Source: Alloprevotella sp. OH1205_COT-284 (GTDB lineage: Bacteria; Bacteroidota; Bacteroidia; Bacteroidales; Bacteroidaceae). From it: a stretch of DNA of 40,932 nt. The notes below the pieces were generated by a model. It made no database searches and was not told where the DNA came from. It saw nothing but the letters and a program-made list of their open reading frames with translations. The DNA lies in contig NZ_RQYI01000023.1 in assembly GCF_003859795.1 (NCBI RefSeq), positions 1 to 40,932 of the forward strand, written 5' to 3'. Below are positions 16,128-27,296 of the stretch, one piece after another. Within the stretch, counting starts at the first letter, position 1, and every line of letters begins with the position of its first letter. The translations under genes and the position numbers were made by a program.

Positions 16128-17699
16128 TCAAAATTCGCTCGTGAAGTGGAAGCGAATGTTTTTGAAATCCTGTTGTGCCATTTGAAGAACGTAGCCGGAG
16201 TCGGCAAGAAAGACATCGCGTCCCTCCCGGTCTTTTGCCATATATTGGTATTTTCGCTTTTTGAATTGTTCGAGTTCGGCCGGGTCGTCGCTCTCTATCC
16301 AGCAGGCTTTGTAAAGACTGATTGGTTCCCAACGGCAGGTGGCGCCATATTCGTTTTCGAGGCGATATTGGATAACTTCAAATTGCAACTGTCCGACCGT
16401 ACCAATGATTTTTCGGCCGTTGAACTCGTTGATGAAGAGTTGAGCCACCCCTTCGTCCATGAGCTGATCGATGCCCTTTTGAAGTTGCTTGGTCTTCATC
16501 GGGTCGGCGTTTTCGATGTATTTGAACATTTCGGGAGAGAAAGAAGGAAGTCCGCGGAAGTGGATGATTTCACCTTCCGTCAGCGTGTCGCCGATTTTGA
16601 AAATGCCGTTGTCGGGCAAACCGACGATGTCGCCCGGATAGGCCTCATCAATGGTTTCTTTGCGTTGTGCCATGAACTGCGTGGGACTCGAAAAGCGCAC
16701 CGTTTTTCCGTTGCGCACGTGCAAATAGGGGGCGTTGCGCACGAATTTTCCGGAGCAGACCTTGCAAAACGCGATGCAGGAACGGTGGTTGGGGTCGATG
16801 TTGGCCGTGATTTTGAAAATGAAGCCTGAAAACTTTTGTTCTTCGGGATCGACCATTCGTTCTTCGGCTTTTGTCGGACGAGGAGAAGGCGCAATCTTCA
16901 CGAAGCAGTCGAGCAACTCCTTCACTCCGAAATTGTTGAGAGCCGATCCGAAAAAGACGGGGGCGACATCTGCCGCCAAATAAGCGTCGGTGTCGAAATC
17001 GGAGTAGACGCCGTTTACGAGTTCGAGGTCATCGCGAAGTTGTGTGGCGTCTTTTTCTCCCACGTGCGATTCGAGTTCGCCGTCGGCATGAATGTCCACA
17101 GAAACTTTTTCGGTCACTTTTTGCTTGTCCGATGCAAAGAGATTGAGTTGTTGCTCATAGATATTGTAGACACCCTTGAAGCGTTGCCCCTGATTGATCG
17201 GCCACGAAAGAGGGCGCACGCCGATTTGGAGTTCTTCTTCCAATTCGTCGAGAAGTTCAAACGGATCGCGTCCTTCTCTGTCCATTTTATTGACGAAAAT
17301 AATGACGGGTGTTTTGCGCATACGGCATACCGTCATCAGTTTTCGAGTTTGTGCTTCCACACCTTTTGAGCTGTCTACCACGATTATGGCAGAATCTACG
17401 GCCGTGAGTGTACGAAAAGTGTCTTCTGCAAAATCCTGGTGACCGGGAGTGTCGAGAATGTTTACTTTGTAGCCTTCGTAATCGAATTCCATGACGGAGG
17501 TGGTGACCGAAATTCCTCTTTGTTTTTCAATCTCCATCCAGTCGGAAGTGGCCGTTTTTTTGATTTTGTTGCTTTTCACGGCTCCCGCCACTTGTATTTG
17601 TCCACCGAAGAGGAGGAGTTTCTCGGTAAGTGTGGTTTTACCGGCGTCGGGGTGAGAGATGATGGCAAACGTGCGACGACGTGCTATTTCTTGATTCAT
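16128..17699 (-). CDS. prfC: Peptide chain release factor 3
   Basis: Translational GTPase that removes RF1/RF2 from the ribosome after termination. The 523 residues match the family (about 525-530). G1 is SHPDAGKT at residues 15-22, G3 DTPGHQDF at 83-90 and G4 NKMD at 137-140. The RF3-specific stretches [19 protein letters not shown] and [15 protein letters not shown] are present, and they separate it from EF-G. It starts 28 nt after tamB and is probably the last gene of that transcript, ending at a bidirectional terminator. Confidence 0.96.
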   Translation of the reverse strand: MNQEIARRRTFAIISHPDAGKTTLTEKLLLFGGQIQVAGAVKSNKIKKTATSDWMEIEKQRGISVTTSVMEFDYEGYKVNILDTPGHQDFAEDTFRTLTAVDSAIIVVDSSKGVEAQTRKLMTVCRMRKTPVIIFVNKMDREGRDPFELLDELEEELQIGVRPLSWPINQGQRFKGVYNIYEQQLNLFASDKQKVTEKVSVDIHADGELESHVGEKDATQLRDDLELVNGVYSDFDTDAYLAADVAPVFFGSALNNFGVKELLDCFVKIAPSPRPTKAEERMVDPEEQKFSGFIFKITANIDPNHRSCIAFCKVCSGKFVRNAPYLHVRNGKTVRFSSPTQFMAQRKETIDEAYPGDIVGLPDNGIFKIGDTLTEGEIIHFRGLPSFSPEMFKYIENADPMKTKQLQKGIDQLMDEGVAQLFINEFNGRKIIGTVGQLQFEVIQYRLENEYGATCRWEPISLYKACWIESDDPAELEQFKKRKYQYMAKDREGRDVFLADSGYVLQMAQQDFKNIRFHFTSEF

Positions 17700-17727
17700 G
17701 TCTTGATAAAAATGGTATGGGATGTGT

Positions 17728-20700
17728 TTATTGTTGCTGACGAGAGGTGGATTTCCGCTTCTTGAAAAAGAACAGATCGCGCAGCGAATGGAAATCTCGT
17801 TTTAATTGTATGCCGACGCCCTGCGTGGAGAGCGTGGACTTCGAGAAGTAGCGATCGTTGGTTTCGCTGTATGCTTTGAGATTGACAGAGCCCGAGGGCG
17901 TGAGCAGATAGTGTACGTCGAAGTCGCCCACAAAATTGGTCGTTGCGGCTTGGCGTTCATGATAACCGACTTTTCCATTGACCAAAAGGCGATTGTTGAG
18001 CAGTCGGCCGGAGAGAGAACCGTCTACTTCCATGTCGCTCCAACCGAGTTGGCCGGTGGCTACGTTGGCACCGAATGTCCAATTCGACGATCCTACGGCG
18101 TTGGAGAGAATGTTGTTGATTTGAGCCGAAAGGGTGCTTGATAGCAGGGACTTCATCATGATGGAAGATTGAGATTGTCCGCCGGCAGAGGCCGTGGCGG
18201 CGTAGTTGTAGGTAAAAAAACGACCTACGCCCAAGAGGTAGAGCACTTGCATCGTCCGATCTTCTTCGGAAGCCATCATGCTACGCACCATCATCTTTTC
18301 ATCTTCGCCTACATTGGGGAGATCGAAATCAAGTCCCAAGTTCATATTGCTGACCTTTCCGGTGAAGTGAATCAAGCAGTTTACGGGCGTGGGATTGTTG
18401 TTGAAACCGCTGCCGATGTTGAGGTCGGCCAGTGAGGCGGAATTGACGAGGTATGAGGCTTTCACATCGACGTCGGCATTGAGAGGGTCGCCGGAAAAAC
18501 TGACGGTGCCGCCGGGTAGAAGGGTGAAGTTCTTTTTGATCAGATTTTGAATGCTTAAATCATAATTTCCGTGGCGCACATTGTAGACTCCAAACATGCG
18601 AAATGCCCCTTTATTGTAGTAGGACGCACGAATGGGGCCGCTACCGTGGGTGGTGATCACATCGCCGCTTTTTATATCGGTGATCATTCGCAATTTGGAA
18701 GAGGGTTGCACATTTACTTCCAAATTCAGACGGATGTCGGTTTTGCTTTCCGGCTCCCCGTCAGCCGATGTTTCGGCATTTGGTGATGCTGCGAAATTCG
18801 AGATATGACGTTGGGTGGAGAGATCACGGAACGTGACCAACTTGCGATCGGCCTCTTCGGGAGAATCCAAGATGTAAGTAAGAACGCTTCCGTCATCGGT
18901 GGCTACTTGAATATCGGCGTCCATTCGCCCCGGACTTCCGGAGATCTTTACCTTTCCACTGCCGAAAGCTGTGGCATAGAAAGGCATATCGAGTTCGTAA
19001 GGACGATCGTAGAGTTTGATGCGGTTACCGCTCATGGAAAAATCATAAGAAATCTCTCGAAGATGACGGTGGTTTAGCTTGCCGCTGATCGTTCCGCTTC
19101 CGTCGATGCTGTCGGTGAGCAGTGCGTTGGTCAGATTAAACTCTCCCGGAGCTATTTTTACTTCGGCTTCATGAAGGTGGTAGGTCACTCCGGTGACGGG
19201 GATTTTGGCGGAGGCGGTGGCACGTTCCTTTCCCTCGAAATCAATGGCTTTGAAAGATCCGAAAATGCGGCACCTGCCTGTGCTTCGGCCACGAATGTCG
19301 TGAAAAATGTCGTCGATGTATTGGTTGAGAAAAGCTATCGGAGTGTTTTCGCTCTCGACTTGCAGGTCGAGTGCCTTTTTCCCTAAGCTCACGAAACCTT
19401 TGACGTTGGTGTGTCCGATGTCGGCCTCTTTGATTCGTGCATCCAAGTTAATGGTTTGCTCTCTTCCGTCAAAGCCTCCTTGAATTTCGGCGTGGCCGAG
19501 AAAAGTGTTGTTGAAACGGAAATGAGGGATGTCGAGATAGGCAAGGAGTTGCAGATTGCCGTCCAATCCGGGGCGAAGAATGCCGCGTCCCGTGGCACGA
19601 CCTCCGAAAGTGACCACATCGAGGCCGGTAAGGGCAAGGGCATAGCCGACATCAACTTTGCGCAGGTCGACCACGATGCCGTCACTGCCTTGGGCATAAG
19701 CTCCGGCAATGGAGAGGTGTTGGTCGGCATGGGCAATGGAAAGATTGGAGATGCTCAGTCGATCGTTGCCGTAGATCACTCGTCCCGGTTTGACTTCCCA
19801 AAGGCTGTCGTTGATGCAGATGTTGGTAGGAAGTATTTCGGTTGTGAATTCTATCTTTTCTCTCCGTCCGGCTTGTGGGAAATGGATATTGGTATTACTG
19901 GCGATTTTACCATGAAAACGTTGGCGCAAACTTTCTTTCCATTGGAGGTAACTGTGAAGCTGTCCGTTCTGTGTTTTTGCTCCCAACTCTATTTTCACTT
20001 CGGCATCTTTGAGATGCTTTTCGGCTTTTGCCAAAATTTGCAGACTATCTCCTTGGTTGCGTGCAACAATAGACAGATTGTTGAGATTGAAATTACCGAT
20101 TTTTAGGTGTGGTGCCGACCCGGCGAGGCGGATGGATTCCCCCTTGTCGAAAATGCCTCCCTCCACTACAATGGGACGCTCCGCCTCGATGTCTATTTTC
20201 AAGATACGTTTCAAAAAGTCAGTGCGCTTAATGGCCAAGGAGAGCGAGAGGTCGGTGTGAGGTGAATGCACGGCGAGCGACGCAGGGAAAGCGTTTGGCG
20301 TTTTGTACTCCATCTGTCGGGTGAGGCTTGCCATAAGTTGGGCAATGTTGTGCTTGAAGTCTTGCAGATCGGTAAAGCCCTCAATACCCAATTCTGCAAA
20401 ATCTCCGGTTAACAGAAGACGATTGCCGTGAGTTTGGGGGAGGCTTGAAAAGTCAAGTTTCTCCAAGTAATAAGGAACAATGTTGGGGGCATCTCCTTGC
20501 AGCGTGAGATGTTTGATGCACAAGTGTGCCGTAGGGAGAGGGGCTTGCAGTTGGTCGATTTCGGCTTGCGCTTGAAAGGAAAAGACGCCGTTGTTCCAAC
20601 GTGAAGTCAGACCGAGTTGAGAAGGAACAAGACGGGACACTTGCACATCGGCTTTCAGCCGAGAGGGCTGCCGGTTGGCATTCAGCACCCCGGAAATGGT

Positions 20701-22194
20701 GGCATTCAAATCTATTGCAGGATCTTTGAAGTCGAAGACAAGATTTGCGTGTTCTTTCCGCAGGGTTAGCTCGGTGGAAAGTTGATGTAAAGTTTTGCCG
20801 TCTGCAATGGCCTTGTGAATGTCGAGCCGAGCTTGACACTCAATGCCTTTCTGTTGCGGAAATCCGATGGTTCCTTGCAGTTGAAAATCAACAAAGGTGG
20901 GGATATTCTTGTGCTTGATGAAAAGGGAGGGATTGAAATCTTTCGAAGAAATGACGCCTTCCAACTCGCGATCTTTATAGGTCACGTCCACAGCGAGAAG
21001 ACCGGCCTCCGTACTTAAATCACCTTTTAATAAAACCTTGTTTTTAAGGGTATAATCTATTTTTCCTTGAAGTGACAGTTCTCCTGCATCGAGCAACCAT
21101 TGGGGCATCGGAGCGGAGAGCATGGCAACGTAGTTTTTCCGTATGAATGCCGGTTTGATTTCTGCTTTCTCGAAGAGGCTTTCAATTCGCAAAACACCAG
21201 TCCGGTTTTTGTGAACGACAAGATCCGTGTGCAATGCGAGAGTACCGTCTTGGTTGAAGATTTTCAAGTCCCGAACCTTTATTTGATGCGGTGCAATGGT
21301 ATAGAGCGCGGAGATCTTTGCTCTTTCTTTTATTTTTTTCAGAGAGGGAATGAAAGGCGCCAAATCTTCTGTCGATAAAATAACGTCGCGCAACGCTCCG
21401 GAAAGGGTTAAACTGCTGTATAACGTGTGGAAATCGGTCGCGTCATATCGTGCCGAGAGTTCTTTTTCTCGTATTTCGGAGCGCGAGGTTTTCAACACAA
21501 AATCTCTAATGCTGCATTGTGAGCGATTGGCCACAATCTTCATGCGCAGTTCTTGTAAAGATACACCGCACGATTCTTGTGCTTGCAGGTGTCGCACGCG
21601 TAGGTTAAGGCTGTCGTTCGTCAAGTGCTTCAAGCTCAGATTGGCATCAATCCCCGTAAGACGAATGTGGTCGGCAGAAAAACAACCGGAGGAAGGGCGC
21701 GAAGTATTCCAATCGTTGTAACTCAATTCGCATCTGCGCATGATGAGTGAATTGATGCGCAGGTTGAGCGAGGTTTCGCGTCCTTCATCTCCTTGAAGAG
21801 CATCTAAGATGTACTGAAAGTTGGTTCTGCCTTTTCCTTTATTTTTATAGAGCGAAATGTGTGCGTCGAGCAAAGCGACGTTGCGAATGGAGATTTGTCG
21901 ACGAATCAGTGAACTTATTTCTAATTTAAGAAACAACAACTTACTGTTTATAAACTCCTTATGATTTCTATCTTTGACGGTTATGTCATGTATGGAAATG
22001 CTGTTGAACAGTCCGACTTTTACGTTCCCGATTTCTACGTCTGAATGTATTTTGTCTTCCAGCAGCATTTCAATTTCATCGGCCAACCATCTTTGCACAC
22101 CCGACGAATCGAGCGCGAAAAGCAAGAGCGTGTAAGAAGCCACAAGGCAACCCAACGTCCATTGGAAGAGCAGGCGGAAAGAAACTTTTCTCAT
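17728..22194 (-). CDS. tamB: Translocation/assembly module TamB family protein
   Basis: A very large periplasm-spanning protein (1,488 residues) of the AsmA-like/TamB group, bridging inner and outer membranes for outer-membrane protein insertion and/or lipid transport. There is one N-terminal membrane helix (about 6-27). A long beta-rich repeat body follows, with recurring [23 protein letters not shown]-like strands. The C-terminal TamB (DUF490) domain occupies roughly the last 400 residues, including [21 protein letters not shown] and [25 protein letters not shown] 22194 is preferred; an upstream GTG at 22218 would overlap the stop of the porT-like gene by 4 nt (GTGA) and is a real alternative. 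No TamA/BamA-like gene is adjacent. Confidence 0.92.
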   Translation of the reverse strand: MRKVSFRLLFQWTLGCLVASYTLLLFALDSSGVQRWLADEIEMLLEDKIHSDVEIGNVKVGLFNSISIHDITVKDRNHKEFINSKLLFLKLEISSLIRRQISIRNVALLDAHISLYKNKGKGRTNFQYILDALQGDEGRETSLNLRINSLIMRRCELSYNDWNTSRPSSGCFSADHIRLTGIDANLSLKHLTNDSLNLRVRHLQAQESCGVSLQELRMKIVANRSQCSIRDFVLKTSRSEIREKELSARYDATDFHTLYSSLTLSGALRDVILSTEDLAPFIPSLKKIKERAKISALYTIAPHQIKVRDLKIFNQDGTLALHTDLVVHKNRTGVLRIESLFEKAEIKPAFIRKNYVAMLSAPMPQWLLDAGELSLQGKIDYTLKNKVLLKGDLSTEAGLLAVDVTYKDRELEGVISSKDFNPSLFIKHKNIPTFVDFQLQGTIGFPQQKGIECQARLDIHKAIADGKTLHQLSTELTLRKEHANLVFDFKDPAIDLNATISGVLNANRQPSRLKADVQVSRLVPSQLGLTSRWNNGVFSFQAQAEIDQLQAPLPTAHLCIKHLTLQGDAPNIVPYYLEKLDFSSLPQTHGNRLLLTGDFAELGIEGFTDLQDFKHNIAQLMASLTRQMEYKTPNAFPASLAVHSPHTDLSLSLAIKRTDFLKRILKIDIEAERPIVVEGGIFDKGESIRLAGSAPHLKIGNFNLNNLSIVARNQGDSLQILAKAEKHLKDAEVKIELGAKTQNGQLHSYLQWKESLRQRFHGKIASNTNIHFPQAGRREKIEFTTEILPTNICINDSLWEVKPGRVIYGNDRLSISNLSIAHADQHLSIAGAYAQGSDGIVVDLRKVDVGYALALTGLDVVTFGGRATGRGILRPGLDGNLQLLAYLDIPHFRFNNTFLGHAEIQGGFDGREQTINLDARIKEADIGHTNVKGFVSLGKKALDLQVESENTPIAFLNQYIDDIFHDIRGRSTGRCRIFGSFKAIDFEGKERATASAKIPVTGVTYHLHEAEVKIAPGEFNLTNALLTDSIDGSGTISGKLNHRHLREISYDFSMSGNRIKLYDRPYELDMPFYATAFGSGKVKISGSPGRMDADIQVATDDGSVLTYILDSPEEADRKLVTFRDLSTQRHISNFAASPNAETSADGEPESKTDIRLNLEVNVQPSSKLRMITDIKSGDVITTHGSGPIRASYYNKGAFRMFGVYNVRHGNYDLSIQNLIKKNFTLLPGGTVSFSGDPLNADVDVKASYLVNSASLADLNIGSGFNNNPTPVNCLIHFTGKVSNMNLGLDFDLPNVGEDEKMMVRSMMASEEDRTMQVLYLLGVGRFFTYNYAATASAGGQSQSSIMMKSLLSSTLSAQINNILSNAVGSSNWTFGANVATGQLGWSDMEVDGSLSGRLLNNRLLVNGKVGYHERQAATTNFVGDFDVHYLLTPSGSVNLKAYSETNDRYFSKSTLSTQGVGIQLKRDFHSLRDLFFFKKRKSTSRQQQ

Positions 22195-22214
22195 AGATCG
22201 CAACTGAAAAATAA

Positions 22215-22952
22215 TCACTTTTTGCTTCGACGATTTAAGTCTATGAGATAGGAGAACTTACAAACAAGACTATTGTGTGCAGATCTGGAAAAAGGGTCTT
22301 TCTTGGCATTGTTGAAGAAGTCGGCAAGTCCGTAGTAGTAGCGTATGTCCAAAAGGAAATGCCCTAATCCTGTGGTCAATTCTACCCCCAATCCTCCGAC
22401 AATTCCATAGTCTACACGACGATCCAAGGGTTTGCCGTATTGTGCATAGACATTATTTCCGCGATCGGGCACGATTTGTCCCAAAAGTTCTTTGGTCGTT
22501 AATACGGAGGAGCGCAGTTCATATTCTTTCAAAGCAAATCCTATCTGAGGTCCTGCCAACAAGAACCCCTTCAAACCTCTTTCTTCTTTTCCCAAACCCA
22601 AACTTGCCAACATCGGAACTTGTAAATAATCGATGCGACGCTCGTAGGTGTCAGGAAGTTTCACATTGGAAGAGGAGTAGATGTCTTCTTTCCAACCCAA
22701 GCGAGCGTAGTTGATTTCCATTTGTATCGCACATAGAAGATCAAAGTATTTTTCACTTGTATATCTTGCAGTTATCCCCGCCGTGGGAGCATTGAAGTAA
22801 GTTTGCCGGATGTTGGGAGTAAACAAAACTTTATTAAACCCTACGCCTCCGTTGAAACCGGCCACCCAATTGTTGCGCGGCGATCCGACTTGTGCGGAAA
22901 CTATCTGTTGGAAAAGCAGAAACAGAAGGGAGAAAAGGGCAGATCTATACAT
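22215..22952 (-). CDS. porT: PorT-family outer-membrane beta-barrel protein
   Basis: A 245-residue protein with signal peptide MYRSALFSLLFLLFQQIVSA. It then has alternating strands typical of a small outer-membrane barrel. The motif GWKEDIYSS...YERRIDYLQVPMLASLGLG...FLLAGPQIGFAL follows the PorT pattern (RGW, then YxRxxxYlxxP, then GPQxGY). In P. gingivalis PorT is required for secretion of gingipains by the type IX system. Length fits PorT (about 240). Other OMP_b-brl_2 proteins share part of the pattern, so orthology to PorT is probable rather than proven. ATG 22952 is chosen because the signal peptide begins there. tamB follows immediately. Confidence 0.72.
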   Translation of the reverse strand: MYRSALFSLLFLLFQQIVSAQVGSPRNNWVAGFNGGVGFNKVLFTPNIRQTYFNAPTAGITARYTSEKYFDLLCAIQMEINYARLGWKEDIYSSSNVKLPDTYERRIDYLQVPMLASLGLGKEERGLKGFLLAGPQIGFALKEYELRSSVLTTKELLGQIVPDRGNNVYAQYGKPLDRRVDYGIVGGLGVELTTGLGHFLLDIRYYYGLADFFNNAKKDPFSRSAHNSLVCKFSYLIDLNRRSKK

Positions 22953-23071
22953 ATCTGTTAGAGGCGTGAATGTTGATTTGTTTGACACGCGAAGATACGC
23001 AAAAATCCTTGTTTTAACTCCATGAGAGAATGAAAAAGAGCATGAACTCCTTGTTTTAGTAATGCTTACCT

Positions 23072-23101
23072 TTTGATTTTGAAAAGAATTTGCTAATTTT
23101 G
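23072..23101 (+). promoter_or_regulatory. Predicted promoter of pheT-yebC
   Basis: TTTG (23072-23075), an 18-nt spacer and TAATTTTG (23094-23101). The start would be near 23108, with a leader of about 98 nt before pheT. Confidence 0.55.
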
Positions 23102-23205
23102 CGGCAATTTTGTAGCGATTTTGTGGCATATTCTTGAACTTTTCATTATTCCCTTGATCGATGAAATCATCAACAATGCCCTATTAGGTTAAAACGTATC
23201 GAACT

Positions 23206-25677
23206 ATGAATATATCTTATAAATGGCTGAAAGAATTTGTCGATTTCGACATGACAGCCGAAGAAGTTGCGGTTGCACTCACCTCTATCGGGCTCGAAGT
23301 GGGAGGAGTGGAAGAAGTACAAACCATTCGCGGCGGCTTAAAAGGCCTTGTCGTGGGACATGTATTGACCTGCGAAGCTCATCCCAATTCCGATCACATG
23401 CATGTCACCACGGTAGATTTGGGCAATGGCGAAGCTCCGACCCAAATCGTTTGTGGCGCACACAATGTGGCCGCCGGACAAAAAGTAATTGTGGCCACAA
23501 TGGGCGCAAAACTATATGATGGCGATCAGGAGTTTACCATAAAGAAATCGAAACTTCGTGGTGTGGAAAGTTTCGGCATGATTTGCGCGGAAGACGAAAT
23601 CGGTGTCGGTACGAACCATGACGGAATTATGGTGTTGCCCACAGAGACGACGGTGGGAATGCCGGCGGCAGAATATTTCGGTCTCGAAAGCGATTTCCTC
23701 ATCGAAGTAGACATCACCCCCAACAGAGCGGACGCCTGCTCTCATTGGGGAGTGGCACGCGACCTTTATGCCTATTTGGTGCGCAACGGAAAGGAAACGG
23801 CTCTTCATCGCCCGACGGCAGAAAAATTTGTCGTGGACAACGAATCCTTGCCGATTGCCATTGAGGTGGAAAACCAAGAAGCTTGTCCGCGCTATTGTGC
23901 CGTTACGCTGAAAGGATGCGAAGTGAAAGACAGTCCGAAGTGGTTGCAAGACAAACTGATCTCGATCGGTTTGCGCCCCATCAATAACATTGTGGACATC
24001 ACAAACTATATCATGATGGCCTACGGACAACCTCTGCATTGTTTTGATGCAGACATGGTGACCGGCCGGATCGTTCGAGTGAAGACATTGCCGGAAGGAA
24101 CCAAGTTTACGACACTTGACGGAGAAGAGCACACGCTTTCAAATCGCGATTTGGCGATTTGCAATGCCGAAGAAGCGATGTGCATTGCCGGAGTGTTTGG
24201 CGGAAAAGGCAGCGGCACGTATGAAAACACAACCAACGTGCTTTTTGAAAGTGCCTATTTTCACCCGACATGGATCCGAAAGAGTGCCCGCAGACACGGT
24301 TTGAACACAGATGCGTCTTTCCGATTTGAGCGCGGCATAGATCCCGACGGACAGCTTTATGCGCTTAAACAAGCCGCTATCTTGGCAAAAGAGCTTGCCG
24401 GAGGAGAAATAGCAATGCAGATTGCCGACGTAGTATCGCCCGACTTGGTAAAATCTTTCGAAGTGGAGTTGGAATACACATATGTGAATGAAGTGATCGG
24501 CAAGGAGATTTCCGCCGAACTGGTCAAAACCATTCTTTCTTCGCTCGACATCAAAATCGTGAAGGAAACTTCCACGGGACTTTCGCTCGAAATACCGGCT
24601 TATCGCGTGGATGTCCAGCGTCCTTGCGATGTGGTTGAGGAGATTTTGAGAATTTACGGATACAACAACGTCGAAATTCCGACAAGCGTCAAGTCGTCGC
24701 TGACGATCAAGGGGGCTTGCGACAAAAGCTACCAACTTCAAACTTTAATCAGCGAGCAACTCGTAGGCAGCGGCTTTCACGAAATCTTAAACAACTCCCT
24801 GACGCGAGAAGCCTACTATCAAAATCTGCAAACTTACGCTTCCGAGCATCTTGTTCGTCTCATGAACCCACTTTCCGGAGATCTGAATGTGATGCGTCAA
24901 ACACTGCTTTTCGGAGGTCTTGAAAGCATTGCCCACAATGCCAATCGTAAAGCAGCCAATCTGCGCTTCTTCGAGTTTGGAAATTGTTATCGTTACGACG
25001 CCGAACGCAAACAGGCCGAAAAAGTACTTTCTCCTTATTCCGAAGAACTTCACCTCGGGCTGTGGCTCACGGGAAACCGCGTGGAAGGCTCATGGGCGCA
25101 TCAGACGGAGGCTTCAACCGTCTACGAGCTGAAAGCCTATGCCATGAATATTTTATTGCGTTTGGGCATTTCTCTGAACGGTCTTGTCGTTGCAGATGGC
25201 AAGAACGACATTTTCTCGAAAAGCATATCTGTGACCGATCGCAACGGAAAACTGTTGTTGGAACTCGGATTGATCAGAAAAGCAATATTGCTTGAAACGG
25301 GAGTTGAGCAGGGCGTCTTTTTTGCCGAGTTCAACTGGACGGCATTGCTTAAAAAGCTCTCTAAAAAGGACATTTCTTTCAAAGAGCTGTCCAAATTCCC
25401 CACGGTTCGCCGTGACCTTGCTTTACTCTTGGATCGCGAGGTGACTTTCGGAGAAATCGAACGTATCGCCTTGGCCACCGAGAAAAAACTCTTGAAGCGT
25501 GTGGAACTCTTCGACGTCTATGAAGGCAAAAACTTGGAAGCCGGAAAGAAGAGCTATGCCGTCACCTTCATCTTACAAGACGAAACCAAGACGATGAACG
25601 ATAAGCAAACCGAAGCTATCATGAGCAAAATCATCGCTCAGCTCGAAAAACAACTCGGTGCCGTTTTGCGCGGATAA
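23206..25677 (+). CDS. pheT: Phenylalanyl-tRNA synthetase beta subunit
   Basis: Structural/editing subunit of the (alpha-beta)2 enzyme that charges tRNA-Phe. The 823 residues are of normal length (about 790-820). Domains in order are an N-terminal segment starting MNISYKWLKEFVDFDMT, an EMAP-type tRNA-binding OB fold (about 40-150), the B3/B4 editing domain (about 215-380), B5 (about 405-475), a catalytic-like core (about 490-690) and the C-terminal anticodon-binding FDX-ACB domain (about 727-822, beginning KFPTVRRDLALLLD). pheS is not adjacent in this window, so the alpha subunit is encoded elsewhere. yebC follows after 48 nt without an obvious promoter. Confidence 0.96.
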   Translation: MNISYKWLKEFVDFDMTAEEVAVALTSIGLEVGGVEEVQTIRGGLKGLVVGHVLTCEAHPNSDHMHVTTVDLGNGEAPTQIVCGAHNVAAGQKVIVATMGAKLYDGDQEFTIKKSKLRGVESFGMICAEDEIGVGTNHDGIMVLPTETTVGMPAAEYFGLESDFLIEVDITPNRADACSHWGVARDLYAYLVRNGKETALHRPTAEKFVVDNESLPIAIEVENQEACPRYCAVTLKGCEVKDSPKWLQDKLISIGLRPINNIVDITNYIMMAYGQPLHCFDADMVTGRIVRVKTLPEGTKFTTLDGEEHTLSNRDLAICNAEEAMCIAGVFGGKGSGTYENTTNVLFESAYFHPTWIRKSARRHGLNTDASFRFERGIDPDGQLYALKQAAILAKELAGGEIAMQIADVVSPDLVKSFEVELEYTYVNEVIGKEISAELVKTILSSLDIKIVKETSTGLSLEIPAYRVDVQRPCDVVEEILRIYGYNNVEIPTSVKSSLTIKGACDKSYQLQTLISEQLVGSGFHEILNNSLTREAYYQNLQTYASEHLVRLMNPLSGDLNVMRQTLLFGGLESIAHNANRKAANLRFFEFGNCYRYDAERKQAEKVLSPYSEELHLGLWLTGNRVEGSWAHQTEASTVYELKAYAMNILLRLGISLNGLVVADGKNDIFSKSISVTDRNGKLLLELGLIRKAILLETGVEQGVFFAEFNWTALLKKLSKKDISFKELSKFPTVRRDLALLLDREVTFGEIERIALATEKKLLKRVELFDVYEGKNLEAGKKSYAVTFILQDETKTMNDKQTEAIMSKIIAQLEKQLGAVLRG

Positions 25678-25725
25678 TCGTATCTCAATGTAGAACCATA
25701 TCATTCTAATCAAACTACAAATCTC

Positions 25726-26454
25726 ATGGGAAGAGCATTTGAATATCGTAAAGCAGCCAAAATGAAACGTTGGGGCCACATGGCTCGCACGTTTACCAAA
25801 ATCGGCAAACAAATAGCAGTGGCCGTTAAGGCCGGCGGCCCCGACCCCGAAACCAACCCTACGCTTCGTGCCATCATTGCCACGGCAAAACGTGAGAACA
25901 TGCCGAAAGACAACATCGATCGTGCCATTAAAAATGCAATGGGAAAAGACCAGAGTGACTATAAAACCATGACCTATGAGGGATATGGCCCTCACGGCAT
26001 TGCAGTTTTTGTAGATACACTCACCGACAATCCGACTCGTACGGTTGGAGACGTGCGCTCTGTTTTCAATAAATTCAGCGGAAACCTCGGTACAATGGGG
26101 TCTTTGGCTTTTCTTTTCGACCATAAATGTGTGTTTGCCTTCAAAAAGACAGAAGGCATAGATATGGAAGAAATGATCCTTGATCTTATCGACTACGGAG
26201 TGGAAGACGAGTTTGATGAAGACGAAGAAGAGGGCACAATCACCATTTACGGAGACCCGAAATCGTTCAGCGAGATCCAAAAGCATTTGGAAAGCGAAGG
26301 CTTCGAAATCGTCAGTGCGGAATTTACTTACATTCCCAATGACTTGAAAGACGTGACGGCCGAACAACGTGAAACAATCGACAAAATGGTGGAGCGTCTT
26401 GAAGATTTCGATGATGTACAAAATGTGTACACCAATATGAAACCGGAAGAATAA
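25726..26454 (+). CDS. yebC: YebC/PmpR/TACO1 family protein
   Basis: A 242-residue member of the YebC family. Members act as DNA-binding regulators in some bacteria and as ribosome-associated factors easing translation of difficult sequences in others. The N-terminal helical domain is MGRAFEYRKAAKMKRWGHMARTFTKIGKQI, differing slightly from the usual MAGHSKWANIKHRK start, as in many Bacteroidota. The alpha/beta domains contain YEGYGPHGIAVFVD, the TDNPTRT motif and the acidic DEFDEDEEEGTITIYGDP loop. It is probably co-transcribed with pheT and ends at a strong terminator. Confidence 0.94.
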   Translation: MGRAFEYRKAAKMKRWGHMARTFTKIGKQIAVAVKAGGPDPETNPTLRAIIATAKRENMPKDNIDRAIKNAMGKDQSDYKTMTYEGYGPHGIAVFVDTLTDNPTRTVGDVRSVFNKFSGNLGTMGSLAFLFDHKCVFAFKKTEGIDMEEMILDLIDYGVEDEFDEDEEEGTITIYGDPKSFSEIQKHLESEGFEIVSAEFTYIPNDLKDVTAEQRETIDKMVERLEDFDDVQNVYTNMKPEE

Positions 26455-26513
26455 ATTTCTCTTACGTCTTTATTGCAATCAAAAAAGACAACGAGTAGTT
26501 TTTCCTTTTTGAT

Positions 26514-26564
26514 GTCCGATAAAAGTTTTTCAACAACAAAACTTTTATCGGACACTCATTTTTT
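26514..26564 (+). terminator. Intrinsic terminator after yebC
   Basis: A perfect 16-bp stem GTCCGATAAAAGTTTT (26514-26529)/AAAACTTTTATCGGAC (26538-26553) with an 8-nt loop, then ACTCATTTTTT. Confidence 0.9.
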
Positions 26565-26649
26565 GCAGTTTTTCTGTCAAGACAAAGCGATACAACTCTC
26601 AGCTTTTTCCACCCAATAAACCTTTATAGTGACGACTAAGTGGGAACCG

Positions 26650-27208
26650 GTGAAATTTAGGTCAGTGATAGATTTTTCTACTCGTTACTCCGTTTCATCT
26701 ACTCCTTGGGTAAGATGCGTTCCGACGCATCAAGGAATATCGGGAGAAGCCGAAGAAGAGATGAGATCATTCTTCGCAAGAAAAAAGCAACTTTCAGCCT
26801 ATACAGGGAGTTTTTCTTCTTTTTATCTACATTGTCTACACTACCCTCCTTAAATCGCAGATATATAAATCGTTGCGAATGTAGACAATGCGAAAAATAA
26901 CCTACATTCGTCGTTGCAACCTACACGCAGTATCAGAAAAGGCGTGCAGATGCTCGAATATCGCCCATGTAGGCTGTGTAGGTTTTGGCAAAATCCATCT
27001 ACATCTCTTTCTATCTGTTTATCATAGAGTTAAATTCTTTCAGTGTATATCGAGATGCAGCCATATACACTTGTATGTCATTGAATTTCAGCGACGTGTA
27101 AGGTACTGTGTAGGTTTTTGACGATTTCGCGAAAAGAACATTGGAGAAGTCCGGAAAATGAGCCATGCCCCCCCCCCTAAAAACCACATGATATGTAGCC
27201 AAGGTATG
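26650..27208 (+). repeat. Interspersed repeat, copy C
   Basis: The third copy, in the same orientation as B. It begins with GTGAAATTTA and is identical to B for 46 nt. It contains a perfect GATGCGT-TCCG-ACGCATC hairpin (about 26714-26731) that is imperfect in B and lost in A. It also has the ATTGTCTACA/TGTAGACAAT arms, the AACCTACAC/GTGTAGGTT arms, and GTGTATA/TATACAC arms (about 27043-27070) whose loop sequence differs from B. A run of ten C (27168-27177) replaces CCCATCCC of copy B. It lies between the convergent ends of yebC and the tricorn-like gene. The right boundary is approximate. Confidence 0.9.
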
Positions 27209-27252
27209 TTCAGGTACATCACGGAAAATTGATTGGACGAGGCGGCTTGCTT

Positions 27253-27296
27253 TTTGAAAAAGAAAGCCCGAAGCTACATCACACAGAGCTTCGGGC
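27253..27296 (-). terminator. Intrinsic terminator of the tricorn-like protease gene
   Basis: On the minus strand GCCCGAAGCT pairs perfectly with AGCTTCGGGC (10 bp, 11-nt loop; 27296-27266), followed by TTTCTTTTT. It lies about 170 nt past the stop codon. A weaker imperfect hairpin (27373-27427) lies in between. Confidence 0.8.

Noticed and set aside
16014-16829. 271-codon plus-strand ORF after the SPOR gene
   Set aside because: It runs through the bidirectional terminator and antisense to prfC, whose motifs are unambiguous.
17806-21721. Many open frames on the plus strand opposite tamB and prfC
   Set aside because: They lie wholly antisense to long, well-supported genes, have no recognisable motifs and mirror the codon structure of the opposite strand.
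26629-26900. ORFs inside repeat copy C, and matching ones in copies A and B (shared peptide KFRSVIDFSTRYSV)
   Set aside because: The frame is kept only for a short block that is identical at DNA level, then diverges or stops in each copy; it is not evidence of a gene.
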